From NCBI RefSeq assembly GCF_000620805.1, contig NZ_KK211187.1, positions 1,335,957-1,399,956 on the forward strand: a DNA stretch of 64,000 nucleotides, in the 5' to 3' direction. The stretch is from Exiguobacterium undae DSM 14481 (GTDB lineage: Bacteria > Bacillota > Bacilli > Exiguobacteriales > Exiguobacteriaceae). Made by a program: the position numbers and the translations under genes. Below, one piece after another: positions 28,146 to 36,513 of the stretch; positions within the stretch are counted from its first letter, which is position 1; the number at the start of each line of letters is the position of its first letter. The notes beneath the pieces were generated by a model. That model was not told where the DNA came from. It saw only the letters and a list, made by a program, of their open reading frames with translations, and ran no database searches.

Positions 28146-29380
28146 GAGGAACAGTCAAGGTACCAGGTGATAAATCGATGACGCATCGCGCCTTTTTAAT
28201 GGGTGGGATTGCAGAAGGCACGACGGTCATCACGAATGCGTTGATGGGAGCAGATTGTCTGGCTTCTCTCGCAGCAGTAGAGGCAATCGGTGCTCGAGTG
28301 GAACGAACGGAGCAAGACATTCAGATTACAGGAACAGACCAGTTAAAAGCGGCCACCATCGATTGTGGGAACTCAGGAACGACGATTCGTTTACTGAGCG
28401 GTATCTTAGCCGGCGGTCAGGAAACCTACACGTTGACGGGAGACGCTTCGTTGCAGAAACGTCCGATGGATCGGGTCACGGTTCCCTTGACGACGCTTGG
28501 TGCGACAATCGAGGGGAACTATGCCCCGTTGACAATCCATGGGCAGCATTTAGTCGGGACAAGCTACACGTTACCAGTTGCCAGTGCGCAAGTGAAGAGT
28601 GCGGTTCTGCTGGCTGGATTGTTTGCGACCGGAGAGACGACGGTCATTGAACCCGTGTTGTCGCGTGATCATACAGAACGGATGTTGCCGAAGTTTGGGG
28701 TTGAAGTCACCATTCAAGAGCAGGAGCACGGGCGGCAAATCCGCTTGCAGGGACCGGCTCGTCTGCAGGCGACGACGATCGATATTCCCGGCGATCCGTC
28801 TTCGGCTGCTTTTTGGTGGACAGCGGCGACACTCGGGCAAGACAGCTCGATTACGACGGAACATGTTTTGATGAATCCGACGCGGATTGGTTTTCTTCAA
28901 GTGTTACGCCAGATGGGGGCGAGTGTCGAAATTTCAAACCGGCAAGAAACGGCCGGAGAAGAAACGGCAGACGTCACCTTAGCGACGACATCACTTCAGG
29001 CGGTGACGATCGAAGGCGAACAAATCCCGTCGTTGATCGATGAAATTCCGTTGCTTGCGCTCCTTGCGACGCAAGCGGACGGGCGGACGATCATTCGGGA
29101 TGCAGCGGAATTACGGGTCAAAGAAACGGATCGAATCGAGACCGTGGTGACGACACTCCGCCAAATCGGCGCGACGATTGAAGCGACGGAAGACGGGATG
29201 ATCATTGATGGTCCGACACCGTTGACAGGTGCGACCGTCGACAGTGCCGGTGACCATCGTCTGGCGATGATGTTGACGATTGCTTCGACATTACAGCCGG
29301 AAATTCAAGTACTCGGGAATGAAGTAGTTGAAGTCAGCTACCCAACGTTTTATGATGATTTAAAGACCTTACAACAATAA
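28136..29380 (+). CDS. aroA: 3-phosphoshikimate 1-carboxyvinyltransferase (EPSP synthase)
   Basis: Transfers the enolpyruvyl group of PEP to shikimate 3-phosphate; 414 aa. Blocks: [13 protein letters not shown] near residue 8, [11 protein letters not shown] near residue 80, KRPMDRV, and the C-terminal RVKETDRI. In aligned family members the segment with GNSGTT carries the PEP-site Gly that separates class I and class II enzymes; I did not classify it. ATG 28136 is preceded by GGTGAGGTG and overlaps aroB by 10 bases. In B. subtilis aroH, trp, hisC and tyrA stand between; here aroC, aroB and aroA are adjacent. Confidence 0.95.
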   Translation: MGLRGTVKVPGDKSMTHRAFLMGGIAEGTTVITNALMGADCLASLAAVEAIGARVERTEQDIQITGTDQLKAATIDCGNSGTTIRLLSGILAGGQETYTLTGDASLQKRPMDRVTVPLTTLGATIEGNYAPLTIHGQHLVGTSYTLPVASAQVKSAVLLAGLFATGETTVIEPVLSRDHTERMLPKFGVEVTIQEQEHGRQIRLQGPARLQATTIDIPGDPSSAAFWWTAATLGQDSSITTEHVLMNPTRIGFLQVLRQMGASVEISNRQETAGEETADVTLATTSLQAVTIEGEQIPSLIDEIPLLALLATQADGRTIIRDAAELRVKETDRIETVVTTLRQIGATIEATEDGMIIDGPTPLTGATVDSAGDHRLAMMLTIASTLQPEIQVLGNEVVEVSYPTFYDDLKTLQQ

Positions 29381-29433
29381 GCAAACCTCTCCGTGCAATA
29401 GAAATTGAAATAGAAGAAAGTGAGGCGTTTGCC

Positions 29434-30696
29434 TTGAACGAAGACGTATTAAAACAGATAGTCGAAAGCCTGGAACACGGTCACACGTCAGAAGCCTTGG
29501 TGGCACTCGAACAACTCGAGAAAACAGGAACGGACGAAGACCGACTGGCAGTGGCGGATCTTTATATCGAACTGGGATTATCCGATCGTGCGGTTGACAT
29601 ACTCGCGCCCCTGTATGTCGATTATTCAGGAAATGCCGGCGTTGCCTTGTTGCTCGCTGAATGTTACATCGATTTGGACCGGGAAGAAGAAGCCATCACC
29701 GTCCTGGAGCAGGTGGATACATCCGACATCGAAAACGGTCCGCGGACATTGGTTTTGTTAGCGGATCTTTACCAGTCGCAAGGACTCGATGAAGTGGCGT
29801 TAGCCAAATTGAAGGAAGCACGGGATTTGGCACCGGATGAGCCGTTGCTCGCATATGGACTGGCAGAATTGTACATGACGTTAGGCGCCTTTGATCAGGC
29901 GGTTCCGTTGTTTGCTGAAATTGCCGCCAATCCCGTTCTCCGCGAAGAATTGCCGCTTGATGCGCTCTACGCAGAATCGTTGGCGATGATCGGAGAATTC
30001 GAAGAGGCGATTCCGCTGTATGAACGTGCCGTCGCTGAACGCTCCGATCTGCATACGCTGTTTGGTTTGGCGATGACCGCACACCGGGTCGGTCAGCACC
30101 AAAAAGCGGTCGAGACGTTCAAACAGTTGATCGCACAAGATCCGGACTACACGTCGGCGTATGTACCGTATGCGGAGAGCCAGTCGGAACTCGGCTTGAC
30201 GAAGGAAGCGTTAAACGTCATCAAACAAGGGATCGAGCGGGATGACTACAATGATGAATTGCGGACGATGGAAGCCCTGTTCTTGTTGAAGCTGGGTGAT
30301 CGCGAAGGCAGTGTGAAAGCATTACGTGAGGCACTCGCCTTGAATCCGGAATCCTTGCTCGCCGCTGAACGGTTACTGGCGTTACTGGCTGAGGATGAAG
30401 ATCATGAAGCGACACTTGAGACGATTTCCGCCATCGAAGAACATGTCACGGCTCCGATTTTGACGTGGTACCGGGCCCGTTCCCTTTATGCATTAGAGGA
30501 ATATACAAACGCGATGGAGAAATATGCACAAGTCGAGTCTGCCTTTGCGGACGATGCGTTGTTCTTGAAAGAATACGGGTATGCCTTAGTAGAAGAAGGC
30601 CGCCGTGAAGAAGGCCAAACGTTGTTACGTCGAGCGGCAGGCTTGACACCAGAAGATGCAGATTTAGTCGACTATGTCGAACGAATGGATGGATGA
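29434..30696 (+). CDS. ypiA: Tetratricopeptide-repeat protein YpiA
   Basis: Protein of 420 aa (B. subtilis YpiA 423) built of about ten TPR helix pairs from residue 5 to the end, for example near residues 135-165 (LAYGLAELYMTLGAFDQAVP) and 205-235. Acidic overall. Start is TTG 29434 behind AAGTGAGG. TPR proteins serve as protein-binding scaffolds; the partner is unknown. Its end overlaps the extended frame of ypiB, so the two may be cotranscribed. Confidence 0.88.
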   Translation: MNEDVLKQIVESLEHGHTSEALVALEQLEKTGTDEDRLAVADLYIELGLSDRAVDILAPLYVDYSGNAGVALLLAECYIDLDREEEAITVLEQVDTSDIENGPRTLVLLADLYQSQGLDEVALAKLKEARDLAPDEPLLAYGLAELYMTLGAFDQAVPLFAEIAANPVLREELPLDALYAESLAMIGEFEEAIPLYERAVAERSDLHTLFGLAMTAHRVGQHQKAVETFKQLIAQDPDYTSAYVPYAESQSELGLTKEALNVIKQGIERDDYNDELRTMEALFLLKLGDREGSVKALREALALNPESLLAAERLLALLAEDEDHEATLETISAIEEHVTAPILTWYRARSLYALEEYTNAMEKYAQVESAFADDALFLKEYGYALVEEGRREEGQTLLRRAAGLTPEDADLVDYVERMDG

Positions 30697-30724
30697 CTTC
30701 ACGGGAGAAGGGAGTAGGATTGAG

Positions 30725-31252
30725 ATGACAGAGAGAAAGCAGCGTTTCTTGCGCCGCATCTTGACCTATTATACGTTGAAACGTCGGGAATCGAAATGGA
30801 TCATTGATTATTGGCTTCGCAATGAATCGAAGCTGGATCGTGTTCATTTCGTTCAAAATGCCATGTTTGCGCCAAAAGCGATGATCATCACGACATATGG
30901 ATTTGATGCCGACCCTTTTCTGTTTAAAAAAGGTGAAGTCAAAACAACGGATCCCGAAAAAGCCTATCACGACATCCGCTTGACGGATGAAGACGTTTAT
31001 ATCGAACTGAACTTCCAAGGGATGATGATGGATGATGAGTACCTGTCCTTGTTGGAAGAAAATCCGTTCCGTCCAGAAGTCGCCGTCGAACCGAAATTAG
31101 TGGACGAAGCGATGAACTTTATTGCGGCGACCGTTAACCGGCAGGAGGAAGAACGTCTGATCCGATTGATTGATGAGGCGCTTGACGCCCGTGATAAAAA
31201 TCGTTTCCAATCCCTTTCGGACGAATTGCGTCTGATTCGCAGCCAACTGTAA
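30725..31252 (+). CDS. ypiB: YpiB, UPF0302 family
   Basis: Protein of 175 aa (B. subtilis YpiB 179). Blocks LTYYTLKRRESKWIIDYWL and NESKLDRVHFVQNA... are typical of UPF0302. The C-terminal 50 residues form a Lys/Arg/Glu-rich coiled-coil-like helix. ATG 30725 is preceded by GGGAGTAGG; an earlier ATG at 30674 lies inside ypiA. In B. subtilis YpiB together with YpiF acts on the stability of lipopolysaccharide-independent targets is not known to me; I therefore give no function. Confidence 0.85.
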   Translation: MTERKQRFLRRILTYYTLKRRESKWIIDYWLRNESKLDRVHFVQNAMFAPKAMIITTYGFDADPFLFKKGEVKTTDPEKAYHDIRLTDEDVYIELNFQGMMMDDEYLSLLEENPFRPEVAVEPKLVDEAMNFIAATVNRQEEERLIRLIDEALDARDKNRFQSLSDELRLIRSQL

Positions 31253-31268
31253 GAATTGAAGATGATGG

Positions 31269-31299
31269 CCCCCTTCATAAAACAAGAAGGGGGTTTTTT
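31269..31299 (+). terminator. Terminator after ypiB
   Basis: CCCCCTTC pairs with GAAGGGGG around a 9-base loop, followed by T6. Confidence 0.9.
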
Positions 31300-31357
31300 G
31301 AGAAATTGAAAGTAAGGGTAAAATATGAAGAAAAATTGAATGGAATTTCATAAAACG

Positions 31358-31424
31358 TTCACATTAGGCAAGCAGTTATAAATGCGGATATGATACATTA
31401 AATGTGACGAATTGTATGTGAACA
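31358..31424 (+). promoter_or_regulatory. Inverted GTTCACAT/ATGTGAAC boxes upstream of ypiF
   Basis: GTTCACAT at 31358-31365 and its exact inverse ATGTGAAC at 31417-31424, with another ATGTGA at 31403. A -10-like TATGAT lies between, at 31390. Could be operator sites; the binding protein is unknown. Confidence 0.35.
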
Positions 31425-31441
31425 GGAAAGGGGGAAATGAC

Positions 31442-31882
31442 TTGCGTTTCAAACCATCCGATGTTCAAAGGACGAGAAACGAACAGGCGTACATCGATAC
31501 GTTGATTGTCCCATTGATTCCCGTCGGATTTGACGAAGCGATGCATGCTTTTGCAGAATGCGCAGACATGACGATGACCGTCGCGACAGAAGTCGAACGG
31601 CAATTGTCAGGTCGGGCGATGCTCGTCCCGCCGATGACGTACATCGGTGTCCCGTCAGTCGATCAGTTAACCAGTTGGAAGCAAGCGGCATCTGCCGAAC
31701 AATTTCGATTTGTGACGTTCATTACTGCCGATTTACGGTGGAAAGAGACATCGGTCGAGGACATCATTTATGTCCCGCGTTTATCGCTTGAGACGATGAG
31801 TCGCGATCAACAAGGTCAGATGGTCGGGAATTTTGTCGGACAAGTCCTAGAGCAGTTAGGAAACCGTTGGACCGCGCTATGA
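31442..31882 (+). CDS. ypiF: YpiF, DUF2487 family
   Basis: Protein of 146 aa. The N-terminal block RFKPSDVQRTRNEQAYIDT and LIVPLIPVGF matches the DUF2487 family, as does the place directly before qcrA. Start is TTG 31442 behind GGAAAGGGGG. No membrane segment or catalytic motif. Function unknown. Confidence 0.82.
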   Translation: MRFKPSDVQRTRNEQAYIDTLIVPLIPVGFDEAMHAFAECADMTMTVATEVERQLSGRAMLVPPMTYIGVPSVDQLTSWKQAASAEQFRFVTFITADLRWKETSVEDIIYVPRLSLETMSRDQQGQMVGNFVGQVLEQLGNRWTAL

Positions 31883-31887
31883 AGCGG

Positions 31888-31916
31888 TTGACGCAATGAT
31901 TTTATTAAGATACTAT
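31888..31916 (+). promoter_or_regulatory. Promoter of qcrABC
   Basis: TTGACG, 17 bases, TACTAT, about 70 bases before qcrA. Confidence 0.7.
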
Positions 31917-31986
31917 TACCATGTGAGAAATTTGTGTGAAGTACTGTGGTCTTGGGGCACAGCGTACATCACGAGGGGGGATCGAG

Positions 31987-32493
31987 ATGGCTCAAAACGG
32001 GTCTAACGTAACACGTCGTCAGTTCTTGACGTATACATTGACTGGAGTCGGCGGCTTTATGGCGGCGACAATGGTCATGCCGATGGTCAACTTCGCAGTT
32101 GATCCAGTCCTGAAGAAATCAGGGGCAGGCGATAAAGTAAAAGTAATGAAGTTGTCGGATATCACGACAGAACCAAAACGGGTTGACTTCAAGAAACAAA
32201 CACAGGATGCATGGTATGAGTTTGAAGAAACATTGTCTGCATGGGTGTTTAAAAACGATAAAGGTGAGATTTTAGCATTATCACCGATTTGTAAACACTT
32301 AGGTTGCCAAGTCAGTTTCGGATCTGATCCGACGCACCCAGAAGATTTCTATTGCCCGTGTCACTTCGGACGTTATACGAAAGATGGCGTCAACGTACCA
32401 GGTACGCCTCCGACGAAACCGCTCGATGGCTACGAAATGCAAGAGAAAGATGGTTTCCTTTACTTAGGTAAACCAGTCGAAAGAGGTGCGTAA
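31987..32493 (+). CDS. qcrA: Menaquinol:cytochrome c reductase, Rieske iron-sulfur subunit
   Basis: Electron-transfer subunit of the bc complex, 168 aa. An N-terminal twin-arginine type signal anchor (RRQFLTYTLTG) holds the protein in the membrane with its domain outside. The [2Fe-2S] ligands are in CKHLGC and CPCHFG. Start ATG 31987 behind ACGAGGGGGG; the frame reads back to 31936 without homology. First gene of qcrABC. B. subtilis QcrA is 167 aa. Confidence 0.95.
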   Translation: MAQNGSNVTRRQFLTYTLTGVGGFMAATMVMPMVNFAVDPVLKKSGAGDKVKVMKLSDITTEPKRVDFKKQTQDAWYEFEETLSAWVFKNDKGEILALSPICKHLGCQVSFGSDPTHPEDFYCPCHFGRYTKDGVNVPGTPPTKPLDGYEMQEKDGFLYLGKPVERGA

Positions 32494-32496
32494 GCG

Positions 32497-33168
32497 ATGA
32501 TGCAGAAAATTTACGATTGGATTGATGAGCGGGTAGACATCACACCGCTTTGGCGAGACATTGCTGATCATGAAGTTCCAGAACACGTTAACCCGGCCCA
32601 TAACTTCTCCGCATTCGTTTATTGTTTTGGCGGGCTGACGTTCTTCACGATCGTCATTCAGATTCTTTCGGGAATGTTTTTGACGATGTATTACGTACCG
32701 GATATCATCAACGCGCATGCGTCCGTCTACTATCTTCAAAATGAAGTGGCACACGGTCAAATCGTTCGTGGTATGCACCACTGGGGCGCATCTGTCGTCA
32801 TCGTAATGTTGTTCTTACATACATTACGTGTCTTCTTCACAGGTTCATATAAAAAACCACGTGAATTGAACTGGGTCGTCGGCGTTCTGTTATTCTTCGT
32901 TGTCTTAGCGCTCGGTCTGACAGGATACTTGTTGCCATGGGATATGAAAGCATTGTTCGCAACGAAAGTTACGATTCAAATTGCCGAAAGTATTCCGGTC
33001 ATCGGTGGTATCGCAAAAACACTCCTGGCGGGTGGAGAAATCGTCGGTGCAAGTACGATCGCTCGATTCTTTGCGATTCACGTCTTCTTCCTTCCTGCAG
33101 CATTGTTCGTCTTGCTCGGGGCCCACTTCATGATGATCCGCAAACAAGGGATCTCTGGACCACTTTAA
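32497..33168 (+). CDS. qcrB: Menaquinol:cytochrome c reductase, cytochrome b subunit
   Basis: Membrane cytochrome b6-type subunit, 223 aa, about four helices. The heme ligands are the paired His in helices 2 and 4 (GMHHWGAS, with LFLHTLRV; FFAIHVFFLP and GAHFMM). Cys43 (YCFGG) corresponds to the Cys that covalently holds an extra heme in Bacillus QcrB. The motif is preserved with the first ATG (32497) as start. Reads menaquinol made by the men/hep genes of the same window. Confidence 0.95.
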   Translation: MMQKIYDWIDERVDITPLWRDIADHEVPEHVNPAHNFSAFVYCFGGLTFFTIVIQILSGMFLTMYYVPDIINAHASVYYLQNEVAHGQIVRGMHHWGASVVIVMLFLHTLRVFFTGSYKKPRELNWVVGVLLFFVVLALGLTGYLLPWDMKALFATKVTIQIAESIPVIGGIAKTLLAGGEIVGASTIARFFAIHVFFLPAALFVLLGAHFMMIRKQGISGPL

Positions 33169-33208
33169 ACCGACAATTACTTTAGACAACTAAAAGGGGG
33201 AGAACACG

Positions 33209-34000
33209 ATGCATCGTGGTAAAGGAATGAAATTCGTCACCGATTCACGGGTGTCGATCAACAACCGGATGCCGAACAAGTCAAAAGACTATTCGGAATA
33301 TCCAGGTCGGACGGAAGCGTTTTGGCCAAACTTCTTACTTCGCGAATGGATGGTAGGAGCGGTCTTCCTGATCGGCTTCATGACACTGACAATCGTTGAA
33401 GCAGCACCACTTCAAAACATTGCTGACCCGACGAATACGTCGTACATTCCACTACCGGACTGGTACTTCCTATTCCTCTATCAGCTCTTGAAATACCAAT
33501 TTGCAGCGGGTCCGTACATTTTGATGGGGACCGTCATTCTTCCAGGTTTAGCGTTCACGGCACTTCTTGTTGCCCCGTGGTTAGACCAAGGATTGGAACG
33601 TCGCCCGGCAAAACGTCCAGTCGCTGTCAGCATGATGCTTCTTGCAGTCGTCTCGATTGTCTTCTTGACATGGGAATCTGTTCAAACAACACACTGGGAT
33701 ACCATCCATAAACAAGGTGAGTTGACGATGAACGAAGGTCCGGAAATCGATACGGCCGCTAAAGGATTCGAGATCTACTCGAATCAGTCATGCGTCAACT
33801 GTCACGGGAAAAACCTTGAAGGTGGAGCAGCAGCTCCGGCCCTCGTCGGTACCCAAAAGACAGAAGAAGAAATTTATGAGATTTCTGATAAAGGAATCGG
33901 ATCAATGCCTGCTGGACAGTACAAAGGTTCAGATGCAGATCGTAAAGAACTCGCTAAATTCATCGCTTCTTACGGTGAAGGCGGAGAGAACAATAAATAA
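33209..34000 (+). CDS. qcrC: Menaquinol:cytochrome c reductase, subunit IV-cytochrome c fusion
   Basis: Third subunit, 263 aa, as in Bacillus a fusion of a subunit IV-like membrane part and a cytochrome c domain. The N-terminal two thirds has three or four helices with PDPT/IPLPDWYFLFLYQLLKY; the C-terminal domain (about 180-263) faces outside and has the heme site CVNCH near residue 195 and the Met ligand in SMPAG. Start ATG 33209 behind AAAAGGGGGAG. Confidence 0.95.
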   Translation: MHRGKGMKFVTDSRVSINNRMPNKSKDYSEYPGRTEAFWPNFLLREWMVGAVFLIGFMTLTIVEAAPLQNIADPTNTSYIPLPDWYFLFLYQLLKYQFAAGPYILMGTVILPGLAFTALLVAPWLDQGLERRPAKRPVAVSMMLLAVVSIVFLTWESVQTTHWDTIHKQGELTMNEGPEIDTAAKGFEIYSNQSCVNCHGKNLEGGAAAPALVGTQKTEEEIYEISDKGIGSMPAGQYKGSDADRKELAKFIASYGEGGENNK

Positions 34001-34007
34001 GACAACC

Positions 34008-34036
34008 GACCGGGGGAATTTTCCTCCGGTCTTTGT
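34008..34036 (+). terminator. Possible terminator of qcrABC
   Basis: GACCGGGGGAA pairs with TTCCTCCGGTC (one G-T pair) and is followed by a weak T tract. Confidence 0.5.
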
Positions 34037-34056
34037 CTATCATGAGGTGAATTGAC

Positions 34057-34662
34057 GTGCCCTTGTTCCATCTACTCAAACACAAAGCGGTGCTTTGGCC
34101 GCTTGCCTTGATCAATTTAGCCGGTACTTTATACGGGTATTACTGGTATGAGCCGCAACTGGCGATGTCGAAGTGGTATTACTATCCTTTCATTCCGGAC
34201 AGCCCGACCGCGTCACTCTTTTTTACAATCATCCTGTTCCTGTGGATTTTTAATCGTCGTTCCCGTTTGTTCGAGGCCCTCGCCTTTGTCACCTTAATCA
34301 AATACGGGGTCTGGGCAGTCGTCATGAATGCCTTGATGCTGAATGAACTCGGCACCAGTGATGCTTATTTGACGGCCATGGCGCTGATGCTGATGGTCTC
34401 CCACGGAGCGATGGCGTTCCAAGCTCTTCTGTATGTCCCGTTGATGACGTTTCGTGTCAAAGAACTGGTCCTCGTCGCCATCTGGGTCCTTCATAACGAT
34501 GTCGTTGATTACGTGCTCGGACAGTGGCCGCGTTATCCGGCGCTGGCAGAACACATCCAGTGGATCGGATACGGTTCGTTTTGGTTGACCGGATTATGTC
34601 TTTTGATGGGATATCGACTTGTTGCACGCGATTCAATTGACAATAAGTTCACTCGAACATAA
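34057..34662 (+). CDS. ypjA: YpjA, DUF1405 membrane protein
   Basis: Membrane protein of 201 aa with about six hydrophobic segments. It begins at GTG 34057 behind CATGAGGTG. Conserved-looking polar motifs are YGYYWYEPQL near residue 23 and YWYYPFIPDSPTASLFF-like segment with PD and P near residue 45, typical of DUF1405. It follows qcrC in B. subtilis too. Function unknown. Confidence 0.85.
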   Translation: MPLFHLLKHKAVLWPLALINLAGTLYGYYWYEPQLAMSKWYYYPFIPDSPTASLFFTIILFLWIFNRRSRLFEALAFVTLIKYGVWAVVMNALMLNELGTSDAYLTAMALMLMVSHGAMAFQALLYVPLMTFRVKELVLVAIWVLHNDVVDYVLGQWPRYPALAEHIQWIGYGSFWLTGLCLLMGYRLVARDSIDNKFTRT

Positions 34663-34703
34663 AATAAGAATATAATCTTTTTTTATGGAGGGGTAGATGC
34701 CAC

Positions 34704-35384
34704 ATGGCGAACTATTTGATTTATTTGGCCATCATCATCATCGTGCCGATTTGGGCACAGATGCGCGTCAGAAAAACGTATAAAAAGTATCAACAAGTTC
34801 CGATTCAGAGTGGAGTCACCGGAGCCCAAGTCGCGGATTTCATCATGAAACAAAACGGAATCACGAATGTGCGTCTTGAGCCGATTGGCGGAACGATGTC
34901 CGATCATTACGATCCGACGAACAAAGTCGTCCGCTTGTCGGAAGATGTCTACTACGGTTCGACGGTCTCAGCAGTTTCAATCGCGGCCCACGAAATCGGA
35001 CACGTCATCCAAGACGCGACCGATTACGGTATGATGCGTGTCCGTCACCGGATCGCACCAGTCGCTTCGATCACATCGAACCTATCGTTCCCGTTATTGT
35101 TGATTGGTTTCTTGGCTGGTATGAGTGGTCTTGCGATGCTTGGTGTCATCTTGATGCTCGGAGCGGTCATTTTCCAACTCGTGACGTTACCGGTTGAGTT
35201 TGATGCTTCAAAACGTGCGATGACCCAGTTAACGGAACACGGCATCATTGATGCAGCGGAAGAACGCGGATCACGTCGCGTCTTGAACGCTGCTGCGTGG
35301 ACCTATGTCGCTGCGACGCTCGTTGCGGTTGCCGAGTTCATTCGATTGGCATTGATTGTGTTTGCACCATCAAGTGATGATTAA
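34704..35384 (+). CDS. Zinc metallopeptidase, YugP-like membrane protease
   Basis: Membrane-bound putative neutral zinc protease, 226 aa. One helix at residues 3-20 and two to three more in the second half flank the active site HEIGH near residue 93 (AAHEIGHVIQDA). The downstream FDASKRAMTQL block is typical of this family. B. subtilis has YugP elsewhere; here the gene stands where ypjB, a spore gene, lies in Bacillus. Start ATG 34704 behind TGGAGGGG. Confidence 0.85.
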   Translation: MANYLIYLAIIIIVPIWAQMRVRKTYKKYQQVPIQSGVTGAQVADFIMKQNGITNVRLEPIGGTMSDHYDPTNKVVRLSEDVYYGSTVSAVSIAAHEIGHVIQDATDYGMMRVRHRIAPVASITSNLSFPLLLIGFLAGMSGLAMLGVILMLGAVIFQLVTLPVEFDASKRAMTQLTEHGIIDAAEERGSRRVLNAAAWTYVAATLVAVAEFIRLALIVFAPSSDD

Positions 35385-35400
35385 AACGAAACAATACAAC

Positions 35401-35441
35401 AAACGGCGCGGAATCCGAAAGGACTCCGCGCCGTTTGTTTT
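35401..35441. terminator. Bidirectional terminator between the YugP-like gene and ypjC
   Basis: AAACGGCGCGGA pairs with TCCGCGCCGTTT, with T's on both sides. The two genes converge here. Confidence 0.9.
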
Positions 35442-35452
35442 CGTATTAGAGA

Positions 35453-36340
35453 TCATGTTTCTTTAATGGGGACACGATTTTCATCGAACGTAAATCCTTC
35501 CCCCGTCACTTCGTACACATCATGCAGCGTGATGAAAGCGTGTTGATCAACTGATTTGACGAGTGTCTTCAGTCGTGTGATTTCATTTCGGGCTACGACG
35601 ACATATAAGACTTCCAAGTCGCGGCCCGAGTAGCCGCCTTTGGCGACGAGACGAGTTGTTCCCCGGTTCATCGTCGCATGAATCCCGTCTGCAATTTCCG
35701 TCCGGTGATCACTGATGATCATCGCGGCTTTTCCGGCATACGTTCCTTCCTGCATCCAATCAATGACACGGGCACCGACGTAAACGGCGAGCAGCGTATA
35801 CATCGCTTGCTTATAGTCGAGATAGGTCAACGATGCGATGATGACAAAAAAGTCAAAAATCATGAAGGTCCGGCCAATCGACCATCCGAAGTACCGTTTT
35901 GTCAGGCGGGCGATGATATCGACTCCGCCGGTCGTCCCGCCATTATTGAAGATGATGCCAAGCCCGACACCGATAAAAACACCGGCAAACAGGGCGGCAA
36001 GAACCATATCGTCTTTCAGAAGGATTTCAAGCGGCGAATACTTCGCAATCAATCCGTACCAAATCGAAAAACTGAACGTTCCGATCAGTGTGTAGACGAA
36101 TGTCGTCCGGCCGAGTAGTTTATAGCTGACAAGGAACAGCGGAATGTTCAAGACTAAGTTCGTGATGGACGGCGAAAACCCGAACAGCCCTTTTAAAATC
36201 AAGGTGATGCCCGTGAAGCCGCCTTCAGCCAACTCGTTTTGAACGTTAAAATGATAGATACCAAAAGCAAAAATGAATGATCCGATTAAAATCCAGATGA
36301 TGTTCTGGATCCGGATCGGAAACTGGAATGGGGGTGCCAT
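35453..36340 (-). CDS. ypjC: YitT-family membrane protein (YpjC-like)
   Basis: Protein of 295 aa with an N-terminal membrane part of five to six helices (about 10-190) and a soluble C-terminal DUF2179 domain (about 210-295), the YitT/YpjC architecture. The conserved GGTTGGVDIIARL stands near residue 110. I use ATG 36340 because GAGAGGAG stands before it; ATG 36361 adds seven residues. Function unknown. In B. subtilis ypjC is followed by ypjD, dapB, mgsA and bshB1, which are missing here. Confidence 0.87.
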   Translation of the reverse strand: MAPPFQFPIRIQNIIWILIGSFIFAFGIYHFNVQNELAEGGFTGITLILKGLFGFSPSITNLVLNIPLFLVSYKLLGRTTFVYTLIGTFSFSIWYGLIAKYSPLEILLKDDMVLAALFAGVFIGVGLGIIFNNGGTTGGVDIIARLTKRYFGWSIGRTFMIFDFFVIIASLTYLDYKQAMYTLLAVYVGARVIDWMQEGTYAGKAAMIISDHRTEIADGIHATMNRGTTRLVAKGGYSGRDLEVLYVVVARNEITRLKTLVKSVDQHAFITLHDVYEVTGEGFTFDENRVPIKET

Positions 36341-36513
36341 CTGTTTACTCCTCTCTGACATGACTCTTTCTCTAGGGTAACGGCAGACGCCGGAAAAGAC
36401 TAGTATTTCTGATGAAAATCGCTCGAAAAGTGACGGATGTAGTTTTTAGTCGGTAATTTGATTACAATGAGCAGGGAACAGGACATTACTTAATGAAGAG
36501 AGAGTGAGCAACT

